Source: Clostridiales bacterium
GTDB lineage: Bacteria; Bacillota; Clostridia; Lachnospirales; CAG-274
DNA: 5,437 nucleotides
Direction: 5' to 3'
NCBI GenBank assembly: GCA_021202835.1
Contig: JAJQCI010000350.1
Coordinates: 4,279 to 9,715 of the forward strand
Both the position numbers and the translations under genes were made by a program. The notes beneath the pieces were generated by a model. The model had not been told where the DNA came from and did not search any database. It saw nothing but the letters and a program-made list of their open reading frames with translations. Position 1 is the stretch's first letter; the number at the start of each line of letters is the position of its first letter. Positions 1 through 4,978 of this stretch are shown here, piece by piece.

Positions 1-104
1 CAATTTGTAATTATAGCTAAAAAACAAATAAAATTTTGGTTAAATTGTCTTTTGACGGCTGAGTCCGAAAAGCTGTGAAAGGGTTGTAAAGGCTGAAAAT
101 TCAC
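1..104. other. Upstream intergenic DNA with no gene seen
   Basis: This stretch is AT-rich at 1-50 and then mixed. No open frame with a ribosome binding site is seen on either strand, and there is no T-tract terminator hairpin. It lies upstream of the operon promoter, so it cannot be part of that leader. It may hold upstream regulatory sites, but no clear dyad was found. Confidence 0.5.
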
Positions 105-133
105 TTGACAACACTTAAAAAATAGACTACAAT
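105..133 (+). promoter_or_regulatory. Sigma-A-type promoter of the sortase-pilin operon
   Basis: The -35 hexamer TTGACA (105-110) and -10 hexamer TACAAT (128-133) are separated by exactly 17 bp, close to the housekeeping consensus. Transcription would start near 140, giving a leader of about 35-40 nt before the first sortase. A small CCGG/CCGG stem with a 5-nt loop (142-154) would sit at the very 5' end of the message. The placement just upstream of the class C sortase suggests that the operon begins here and is not a continuation of an upstream pilus locus. Confidence 0.75.
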
Positions 134-167
134 TAAAGAAACCGGTGAAACCGGACGGCATAACTTC

Positions 168-171
168 GGAG
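168..171 (+). promoter_or_regulatory. Ribosome binding site deciding the first sortase start
   Basis: GGAG at 168-171 is the only Shine-Dalgarno-like run before the first sortase. It ends one base before the GTG at 173, too close to serve it, but lies 10 nt ahead of the in-frame TTG at 182. This favours initiation at the TTG, three codons into the longest reading frame. Confidence 0.5.
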
Positions 172-172
172 C

Positions 173-997
173 GTGAATATATTGAAAAAAGATAAGGTCA
201 GCATATTTTTGTTTTTGGTTTTAATAGGAGGACTTTGCCTACTTTTATACCCTTCGGTCAGTGATTATTGGAATTCGTTTCACCAGTCAAGGGCGATTGC
301 CTCATATGTAGAGGCTGTTGAAAATATGGACGGTGAAGAATATGAGAAGCTTTTGCAGGCGGCGAGAGACTACAATCAAAGGCTTTTTGAAAATCCCGGC
401 CGGTGGCACCCTACAGATGAAGAGCTGGATGAATATTACAGCCTTATAGACATTACCGGGTCGGGGGTTATGGGATATATCAAGATTGACAAAATCAGTG
501 TTCAGCTGCCTATTTATCACGGTGTTGACGACGCCGTTCTGCAGATTGCCATAGGGCATCTCCCCGGCACGTCTCTGCCCGTAGGGGGAGAAAACACCCA
601 TGCCGTTATGTCCGGCCACAGAGGGCTGCCCTCAGCCAAGCTTTTTACAAATTTGGACAAGCTTGAAGAAGGGGATATTTTCGTAATAAATATTTTAAAC
701 GAAACCTTTACATATGAGGTTGAAAAAATAAGCATAGTTTTGCCCGACGATGTTTCCGAGCTGGCTTTCAGGCCAGGGGCCGATCTCTGCTCACTTGTAA
801 CCTGTACGCCCTACGGCGTAAACACACACAGGCTTATTGTAACGGGCCACAGAACAGAAAATATCTCCGGCGGCAGTATTAATGTTTCGGCGGATGCTTT
901 AAGATATGAGCCCATTTTGGTGGCGCCTGTTGTGGCTGTTCCCATTTTGATTGTTTTGTTTATAATAATGATGATAACGACAAGAAAGAAAAAATAA
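173..997 (+). CDS. Class C (pilus-type) sortase
   Basis: This is a membrane cysteine transpeptidase predicted to cleave LPxTG-type signals and link pilin-like subunits on the outer face of the membrane. The reading frame gives 274 residues. An N-terminal membrane helix spans about residues 9-27 and is followed by an extracytoplasmic helical/lid region (about 40-90). The sortase beta-barrel begins at MGYIKIDKI (100-108). The catalytic triad is visible: His149 in SGHRGLPSAKLF, Cys211 in LVTCTPYGVNTHR, and Arg220. A second C-terminal membrane helix (about 247-268) with an RKKK tail is typical of class C and not of class A. The usual lid motif DP(F/W/Y) is not apparent; NPGRW (74-78) occupies the corresponding region. 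The start is GTG at 173 or, better by ribosome-site spacing, TTG at 182. It is the first gene after the operon promoter, and the LPQTG protein 17 bp downstream is the obvious substrate. The family assignment is secure; the pilus-building role is inferred. Confidence 0.93.
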   Translation: MNILKKDKVSIFLFLVLIGGLCLLLYPSVSDYWNSFHQSRAIASYVEAVENMDGEEYEKLLQAARDYNQRLFENPGRWHPTDEELDEYYSLIDITGSGVMGYIKIDKISVQLPIYHGVDDAVLQIAIGHLPGTSLPVGGENTHAVMSGHRGLPSAKLFTNLDKLEEGDIFVINILNETFTYEVEKISIVLPDDVSELAFRPGADLCSLVTCTPYGVNTHRLIVTGHRTENISGGSINVSADALRYEPILVAPVVAVPILIVLFIIMMITTRKKK

Positions 998-1014
998 TTC
1001 AGGACGGTGTTTTT

Positions 1015-2274
1015 ATGAAAAAAATGTTTTTGGGAATTTTTGCGGCGGCGCTGAGCCTTGCTTTGTGTTTTGGGCTTTGTGTGTCGGCCTTTGCTGAGGG
1101 ATCGGTTATAAGGTTCAGCTATGTTCAGGCCGGGGTTGTCTTCAGGCTTTATAAAATAGGTGACTTCGAAGACGGCAGGGGGTTTGCTCCTTCTGAGGAG
1201 TTCGGAAAATATTCCGTAAACTTCGAAAGCACAGACAGCGCCGCAACCCTCAGAGACTATATAGAAAGAGACAACATAAAGCCTGGACAGACTGCTGTTA
1301 CCGACGGAGGAAAAACAGCATATTTCGAAGGGGTTGAAAGCGGATATTATCTTATTATAGGCGAAGATTTTTCCGATGGAAAATATATCTATGAGGCGCA
1401 GCCCGTTTTGCTTGCCGTATATGACAACGGCGAATATTATTTGGACGTAACCGGAAAATATGAGGTTATAACACTTTCCGAAGAGGATAACACAACCTCC
1501 GTTACGGCAATGAAAATTTGGAGCGGCGGCTCGGAAACCGCAGGCATAACAGCTCAGCTTTTGCGTGACGGCGAGGTTTATGACGAGGCTGAGCTTAACA
1601 GCGGAAACAGCTGGCGATATATGTGGAGCGGCCTAGCCTCCGGCTATGACTGGGCAGTTGTTGAAAAAAGCGTGCCGACTGGCTATACAGTCAGCGTAGA
1701 AAAGGACGGAGCTGTTTTTATAATAAATAATACAAAGGATTCAACAGACGAAAAAGAATCCGAAACAAAAACAAAAACCCACTCAGAGGGCGGAGGCGGA
1801 GGAGGAAGCACAATTTTAAATCCTCCCAAGGAAGCAGCAGAAGCCGAAACGGAAATCACCACTGAAACCGAGGGCGAAACCGTTACTGAAGCTTCTCCGG
1901 AGGAAACAACAAAAAATTATTCCGGAAACGAAGAGGATAAGGATATCCCCGAAGCTGAGGGCGAAAACGGTGAAGGCTCCGGCAGCGAGGGCTCACGGGA
2001 TAAAGCTTCTGAAGGCTCATCTATAGGCGAAAGCACCTTAAGCAGTAATTTAACGGCAGGGCAGAGCTCGGCGGCCGACAGCTCTTCTGCAGTAATAAAC
2101 TCTTCAGCTGAAAGCCGGACGGCGTCCGCAGGCTCGGCAGGCACTGCCGAAGCCGGAGAAGCTTCGGCCGCAAGACTTCCTCAGACAGGCCAGCTTTGGC
2201 TGCCTGTGCCTTTCCTTTGCTGCGGAGGAATTTTGTGTCTTATTTTGGGTATAGGCAGAAAGAGGCTGGGATAA
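1015..2274 (+). CDS. LPQTG-anchored Cna-B/pilin-like surface protein
   Basis: This 419-residue cell-wall protein is the likely substrate of the flanking sortases. A Sec signal peptide covers about residues 1-28 (KK, hydrophobic core, AFA cleavage region). Residues about 30-152 resemble the N-terminal domain of SpaA/SpaH-like pilins (GVVFRLYK at 40-47, then YLIIG, then a tyrosine-rich strand ending VTGKYE). Lys148 in that strand is a candidate linkage lysine where pilins carry a YPK-type motif. Residues about 160-240 form a Cna-B domain with a plausible isopeptide triad: Lys167 (AMKIW), Glu217 in the E-box VVEKSVPTGY, and Asn239 (NNT). Residues about 241-386 are a low-complexity Ser/Glu/Thr/Gly/Ala stalk that includes six consecutive glycines (259-264) and should be disordered. 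The C-terminus is a classic sorting signal: LPQTG (388-392), a hydrophobic segment, and a basic RKR tail. AGGA at 1001-1004 lies 10 nt before the ATG. The protein could be a major pilin or a single-copy adhesin; the ligand is unknown. Confidence 0.9.
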   Translation: MKKMFLGIFAAALSLALCFGLCVSAFAEGSVIRFSYVQAGVVFRLYKIGDFEDGRGFAPSEEFGKYSVNFESTDSAATLRDYIERDNIKPGQTAVTDGGKTAYFEGVESGYYLIIGEDFSDGKYIYEAQPVLLAVYDNGEYYLDVTGKYEVITLSEEDNTTSVTAMKIWSGGSETAGITAQLLRDGEVYDEAELNSGNSWRYMWSGLASGYDWAVVEKSVPTGYTVSVEKDGAVFIINNTKDSTDEKESETKTKTHSEGGGGGGSTILNPPKEAAEAETEITTETEGETVTEASPEETTKNYSGNEEDKDIPEAEGENGEGSGSEGSRDKASEGSSIGESTLSSNLTAGQSSAADSSSAVINSSAESRTASAGSAGTAEAGEASAARLPQTGQLWLPVPFLCCGGILCLILGIGRKRLG

Positions 2275-2898
2275 ATGAACAAAAAGGGAAATATTTTGAT
2301 TACCCTCGGGGTTTTGATGATAGGGGCGGCTTTTTTGCTGACGGGCTATAATATTTTAGACGGCTTGAGAGCCGAAAAGGCAGCCGAAAGGGAAACGGTT
2401 ATTCTTAAAGAAGGCTTGGAAGAAGCGGCGGAAACTGCGCCGGATAATTTTACGGCAGATGAAACGCCTATTTACGTTCGCTATCCCGAAATGGAGATGC
2501 CGTTTATTTCCTTTGACGGTGAAAATTATGTGGGAGTTTTGGAGATTCCCTCCCTTGGGCTTGAGCTGCCCGTTAAGGGAGACTATAGCCTTAAGGGGCT
2601 TAAGACTGCGCCCTGCCGCTTTAGCGGTTCGGTTTATCTTGATAATATGATTATATGCGGACACAACTATACGTCACATTTCGGCAACCTTAAAAATCTG
2701 ACCCCGGGAGATCAGGTGAATTTTACAGACGGAGACGGAAATCCCTTCAGCTATATTGTTTCTGAAATTTTTCTCCTTGACGGAACCGACGTTTCGGCAA
2801 TGGAAGAAAATGAAGCCGGGGAAGAGTGGGACATGACTCTTTTCACCTGTACGGTAAGCGGTCAGCAGAGGGTCACCGTAAGGCTTAACAGGCTTTGA
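2275..2898 (+). CDS. Second sortase (class D-like or unassigned subfamily)
   Basis: This is a 207-residue sortase transpeptidase. A single N-terminal membrane helix covers about residues 7-24, a short charged linker runs to about 80, and the catalytic domain starts at YVGVLEIPSLGLELPV (85-100). The triad is His130 in CGHNYTSHFGNL, Cys192 in LFTCTVSGQQR, and Arg199. It differs from the first sortase: it has no C-terminal membrane helix, no class C lid region, and TCTV in place of the TCTP seen in class C and many class D enzymes. The ATG directly follows the TAA of the pilin gene with no gap, so translation is probably coupled; AGAGG upstream may assist. Context suggests it attaches the LPQTG protein to peptidoglycan or handles a distinct step after the class C enzyme. 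The sortase assignment is firm, the subclass and division of labour are inferred. Confidence 0.9.
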   Translation: MNKKGNILITLGVLMIGAAFLLTGYNILDGLRAEKAAERETVILKEGLEEAAETAPDNFTADETPIYVRYPEMEMPFISFDGENYVGVLEIPSLGLELPVKGDYSLKGLKTAPCRFSGSVYLDNMIICGHNYTSHFGNLKNLTPGDQVNFTDGDGNPFSYIVSEIFLLDGTDVSAMEENEAGEEWDMTLFTCTVSGQQRVTVRLNRL

Positions 2899-2906
2899 CC
2901 TTTTTG

Positions 2907-2912
2907 AAAGGA
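2907..2912 (+). promoter_or_regulatory. Ribosome binding site of the LysR gene
   Basis: AAAGGA at 2907-2912 lies 6 nt before the ATG at 2919. It selects that ATG over an in-frame TTG at 2895 that overlaps the stop of the preceding sortase. The resulting N-terminus, MEIRVLKYFL, is the standard LysR-family beginning. Confidence 0.8.
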
Positions 2913-2918
2913 AAACAG

Positions 2919-3800
2919 ATGGAAATTCGTGTTTTAAAATATTTTTTGACTGTAGCAAGAGAGGAAAGCATTAATAAAGCGGCGGAAATTCTCCACATTA
3001 CCCAGCCAACCCTGAGCCGCCAGCTGAACAGGCTCGAAAGTGATTTGGGGGTTAAGCTTTTTGAAAGGGGCGCCAGAAGGATAAGGCTTACAAATGAGGG
3101 AATTCTGCTCAGAAGAAGGGCGGAGGAAATTGTTTCCCTTGCGGACAAAACAGAAAGAGAGCTTGGCGAACAGGACGGCTGTGTAGACGGAAGTATAACA
3201 ATAGGCTGCGGAATTTTGTCTTCAAACAGGTTTTTGGCCGATATAATAAAGGGGTTTTCGGAGAAATATCCTCTTGTAAAATATGACATATTTACTGCCA
3301 ACGCCGATTTGGTTAAAGAAAGAATGAACAGGGGCCTTGTTGACGTGGGGCTTATGCTTGAGCCTGTGGAGATGGACAGGTTTGAGTTCATAAGGCTTGA
3401 TATTAAAGAAAAATGGGTTTTGCTTACGACGCCCGGCTCCGAACCGGCAGAACGGGAGTTTGTTACAGCCGAGGATTTATGCGAAATTCCGCTGATTTTT
3501 CCCGGCAGACAAAATATTCAAAATGAACTTATAAACTGGTTCGGCGACAGATACAGACGTTTAAATGTGATTTGTGAAAACAATTTTGCTTCCAGCTCCC
3601 TCGATATGGTTAAAAACGGCTTAGGGAACCTTGTGAGCCTTGACGGCGCTGTTCCTTTTTTGGATGAAAGGGAAATTAAGAAAATTCCTCTTAAACTGGA
3701 GCTTTGTTTTACAAGCGTTATTGCATGGAGACGACACCAGCCCTTCAGCCTTGCGGTTACGAAATTTATAGATTACGTTAAGGAAAGGCTTAATAAATAA
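2919..3800 (+). CDS. LysR-family transcriptional regulator
   Basis: This 293-residue protein has normal LysR-type length. An N-terminal winged helix-turn-helix covers residues 1-60: the start MEIRVLKYFLTVAREESINKA is typical, the recognition helix lies around ITQPTLSRQLNRLESDLG, and LFERGARRIRLTNEG forms the wing. A linker helix (about 61-88) leads to a periplasmic-binding-protein-like effector domain from about residue 91 (GSITIGCG) to the end, with the usual DVGLML strand at 142-147. The effector is unknown. The gene lies 20 bp after the second sortase with no terminator or promoter seen between them, so read-through from the sortase operon is likely. Just downstream, before the next operon, is a perfect T-N11-A dyad of the kind LysR proteins bind. 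That makes the 3920-onward operon a likely target, with autoregulation or sortase control as alternatives. Confidence 0.93.
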   Translation: MEIRVLKYFLTVAREESINKAAEILHITQPTLSRQLNRLESDLGVKLFERGARRIRLTNEGILLRRRAEEIVSLADKTERELGEQDGCVDGSITIGCGILSSNRFLADIIKGFSEKYPLVKYDIFTANADLVKERMNRGLVDVGLMLEPVEMDRFEFIRLDIKEKWVLLTTPGSEPAEREFVTAEDLCEIPLIFPGRQNIQNELINWFGDRYRRLNVICENNFASSSLDMVKNGLGNLVSLDGAVPFLDEREIKKIPLKLELCFTSVIAWRRHQPFSLAVTKFIDYVKERLNK

Positions 3801-3832
3801 TGCCTTTTGGGCATAACTGAGCAATTTAATAT

Positions 3833-3857
3833 AAGTATTTGATTTAGTTTAATACTT
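3833..3857. promoter_or_regulatory. LysR-type T-N11-A operator dyad
   Basis: AAGTATT (3833-3839) and AATACTT (3851-3857) are a perfect 7-bp inverted repeat separated by 11 bases, the textbook LysR-box geometry (T-N11-A). It covers the -35 region of the downstream promoter and lies just past the end of a LysR gene. Additional half-sites of the same core occur at 3870-3874 (AAGTA) and 3897-3901 (TACTT). A site on top of the -35 element would fit repression; that direction of control is an inference. Confidence 0.55.
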
Positions 3858-3867
3858 GATTTATAAT
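3839..3867 (+). promoter_or_regulatory. Promoter for the MerR-coil/CMD-cupin operon
   Basis: TTGATT (3839-3844) and a perfect TATAAT (3862-3867) are separated by 17 bp. Transcription would start near 3874, leaving a leader of about 46 nt. The -35 overlaps a LysR-type dyad, and the start point falls inside the terminator hairpin that follows. TTGATTTA recurs at 3856-3863, a 17-bp direct repeat that spans the spacer. Confidence 0.7.
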
Positions 3868-3869
3868 AT

Positions 3870-3906
3870 AAGTACGGTCGGAAGATGTTTCGGCAGTACT
3901 TTTTTT
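3870..3906 (+). terminator. Rho-independent terminator after LysR
   Basis: AAGTAC (3870-3875) pairs with GTACTT (3896-3901). After one G/A mismatch, the inner stem 3877-3883 (GTCGGAA) pairs with 3888-3894 (TTTCGGC) around the loop GATG. A run of seven Ts (3900-3906) follows directly. It should stop transcripts coming from LysR or the sortase operon. It ends immediately before the AGGAG ribosome site of the next gene, and the next operon's own promoter starts inside it. Transcripts from that promoter would therefore contain only the inner stem, not the whole terminator. Confidence 0.75.
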
Positions 3907-3919
3907 AGGAGCGTGATTT

Positions 3920-4111
3920 ATGACAGATATTGAAGATATTAACAAATATTTAAACGGTATTGAGCTTGACAAAAGCAGGGGAGAGAATGAGATTAAAGTG
4001 CTGAGAAGGTACAGGGGCTGTCTGCTTGAGGATATTCATACACAGCAGCAATGCCTCGATCGTATAGATTATTTAATTTATGAAATAGAAAAGCATAAAG
4101 GAGACTTTTAA
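3920..4111 (+). CDS. Small protein resembling a MerR C-terminal coiled coil
   Basis: This 63-residue protein has a good ribosome site (AGGAG at 3907-3911, 8 nt before ATG). It is highly charged and predicted helical, with no signal peptide or membrane segment. The tail, from about residue 30, reads R-R-Y-R-x-x-L-L-E-D-I then QQQCLDRIDYLIYEIEK. This matches the pattern of the dimerisation helix that ends MerR-family regulators (a long amphipathic helix finishing in a LD-x-IDY-x-I-x-x-x-E type motif). The N-terminal IEDINKYL resembles the segment linking the winged helix to that helix. The DNA-binding winged helix (about 70 residues) is absent, and the upstream 119 bp hold a promoter and terminator, so it is not hidden in another frame. 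It is probably translationally coupled to the CMD-cupin gene two bases downstream. It may be a MerR remnant, a dimer-forming antagonist of a full MerR protein, or an unrelated small helical protein. The match was made by eye. Confidence 0.7.
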   Translation: MTDIEDINKYLNGIELDKSRGENEIKVLRRYRGCLLEDIHTQQQCLDRIDYLIYEIEKHKGDF

Positions 4112-4113
4112 TT

Positions 4114-4848
4114 ATGGTAAAACAGACAGCAGGAAGAGATTCACTGGGAGAATTTGCGCCCAAATTCGCAGAGTTAAACGATGATGTTTTGTTTGGCCAG
4201 GTTTGGTCAAGAGAGGATAAGCTTTCGCTGAAGCTTCGTTCGGTTGTCACGGTTACAGCTCTTATAAGCAAGGGCATAACAGACAGCTCGTTAAGCTATC
4301 ATCTTTCGGAAGCAAAGAAAAACGGCGTTACAAAAACAGAAATGGCTGAGCTTCTTACACATCTTGCCTTTTATGCAGGCTGGCCCAATGCGTGGGCGGC
4401 TTTCAGACAGGCCAAAGATGTTTATGCCGGCGCAGCAGAGGAAGAACACGGAGGTTTTTTCGGCCTTGGAGAGCCTAATGTTAATTTTGCAAAATATTTT
4501 GTGGGAAACAGCTATTTAAAGCCCTTAACCTCACCGGAAGCCGGTGTTTTCCTTGCTAACGTAACCTTTGAGCCCGCCTGCCGCAACAACTGGCACATTC
4601 ACCACGCCAAAAGCGGCGGCGGCCAGATTCTTATCTGTGTTGACGGCAAAGGCTGGTATCAGGAGGAAGGCAAGGATGCAGTAAGCCTTGAACCGGGAAC
4701 GGTTATAACAATTCCTCCGGAAGTAAAGCACTGGCATGGAGCACAGAAAGATTCATGGTTCAGTCATATTGCCGTAGAGGTTCCCGGAGAGGAATGCTCT
4801 AATGAATGGTGTGAACCGGTTGGCGACGAGGAGTATTATAAGCTTTAA
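4114..4848 (+). CDS. Carboxymuconolactone decarboxylase-cupin fusion protein
   Basis: This 244-residue cytoplasmic protein has two domains. Residues about 22-105 are a carboxymuconolactone decarboxylase (CMD/AhpD-like) fold, recognised by HLSEAKKNGVTKTEMAELL (63-81) and LAFYAGWPNAWAA (84-96). The CxxC pair of AhpD-type peroxidases is absent, so thiol peroxidase activity is unlikely. Residues about 140-225 are a single cupin barrel with motif 1 WHIHHAKSGGGQILICVDGKG (first part 160-171) and motif 2 PGTVITIPPEVKHWHGA (194-210). The likely metal ligands are His161, His163, Gln171 and His206. Similar fusions are widespread in Clostridia and Bacteroidetes, often beside flavodoxins and aldo-keto reductases, but I know of no firmly established substrate. 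AAAGGAG at 4097-4103 sits 10 nt before the ATG and inside the end of the upstream small gene. The start follows that gene's stop by two bases, so the two are co-transcribed. Oxidation or detoxification of a small carbonyl or aromatic compound is a guess from context. Confidence 0.88.
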   Translation: MVKQTAGRDSLGEFAPKFAELNDDVLFGQVWSREDKLSLKLRSVVTVTALISKGITDSSLSYHLSEAKKNGVTKTEMAELLTHLAFYAGWPNAWAAFRQAKDVYAGAAEEEHGGFFGLGEPNVNFAKYFVGNSYLKPLTSPEAGVFLANVTFEPACRNNWHIHHAKSGGGQILICVDGKGWYQEEGKDAVSLEPGTVITIPPEVKHWHGAQKDSWFSHIAVEVPGEECSNEWCEPVGDEEYYKL

Positions 4849-4916
4849 AGCAGAGCCGGCAAAACAGCCGAACCGCCGCTGAATAATGAAGAAAAATGAA
4901 AATTGCGCTGTATATA
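4849..4916. other. Intergenic gap between CMD-cupin and flavodoxin
   Basis: No gene is seen. A short CGGC/GCCG stem (4857-4860 with 4867-4870) has only four pairs and no T-tract after it, so no terminator is called. Some transcription from the upstream operon could therefore continue into the flavodoxin gene. Confidence 0.5.
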
Positions 4917-4947
4917 TTGACTTGAAGCCGACTTCAGCCTTTAAAAT
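4917..4947 (+). promoter_or_regulatory. MerR-type promoter with 19-bp spacer upstream of flavodoxin
   Basis: TTGACT (4917-4922) and TAAAAT (4942-4947) are separated by 19 bp, too long for ordinary RNA polymerase use and characteristic of MerR-activated promoters. The spacer holds the inverted repeat TGAAG-CCGA-CTTCA (4923-4936), placed right after the -35 as in known MerR-family sites of Firmicutes (for example the TTGACTTGGAGT-AACTCCA type). The expected start is near 4954, about 25 nt before the flavodoxin ATG. No full-length MerR gene is in the window, so the regulator must lie elsewhere. Confidence 0.65.
4923..4936. promoter_or_regulatory. MerR-type operator dyad
   Basis: TGAAG (4923-4927) and CTTCA (4932-4936) form a perfect 5-bp inverted repeat around CCGA, wholly inside the spacer of the flavodoxin promoter. 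The C/G at the centre pairs as well. The dyad centre falls 7.5 bases into the spacer, the same place as in typical MerR promoters of this type. Confidence 0.55.
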
Positions 4948-4978
4948 ATATTTATAAAAAATAAAAAGGAGGAAGAAT

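Larger units (their letters stand above)
3827..3874. repeat. 11-bp direct repeat bracketing the promoter
   Basis: TAATATAAGTA occurs at 3827-3837 and again, identically, at 3864-3874, 37 bp apart. The first copy carries the left arm of the T-N11-A dyad; the second overlaps the -10 and the transcription start. Such repeated half-sites suggest cooperative binding by one regulator, though chance similarity in AT-rich DNA is possible. Confidence 0.5.

Noticed and set aside
59..70. CTGAGTCCGAAA, reminiscent of hammerhead ribozyme core pieces
   Set aside because: The full CUGAUGA core, stem II and flanking helices are missing, and the site is upstream of the mapped-looking promoter.
52..80. TTGACG as a possible extra -35 element
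   Set aside because: No acceptable -10 hexamer is present 16-18 bp downstream.
302..735. Two overlapping - strand open frames within the first sortase gene
   Set aside because: They lie antisense to a gene with clear catalytic motifs, have no ribosome site and show no recognisable protein; they are frame shadows.
1917..2144. - strand open frame opposite the pilin stalk
   Set aside because: Low-complexity coding on the + strand leaves the reverse frame open by chance; the product has no recognisable domain.
2895..2918. Upstream in-frame TTG start for LysR overlapping the sortase stop
   Set aside because: No suitable ribosome site precedes it, while the ATG at 2919 has AAAGGA at ideal spacing and gives the family-typical N-terminus.
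2885..3391. A 168-residue - strand open frame over the LysR gene
   Set aside because: It is a Ser/Leu-rich shadow of the LysR coding strand, with no family signature or ribosome site.
3800..3814. ATGCC/GGCAT hairpin with a 5-nt loop right after the LysR stop
   Set aside because: Only five pairs and no T-tract; the much better terminator at 3870-3906 explains termination.
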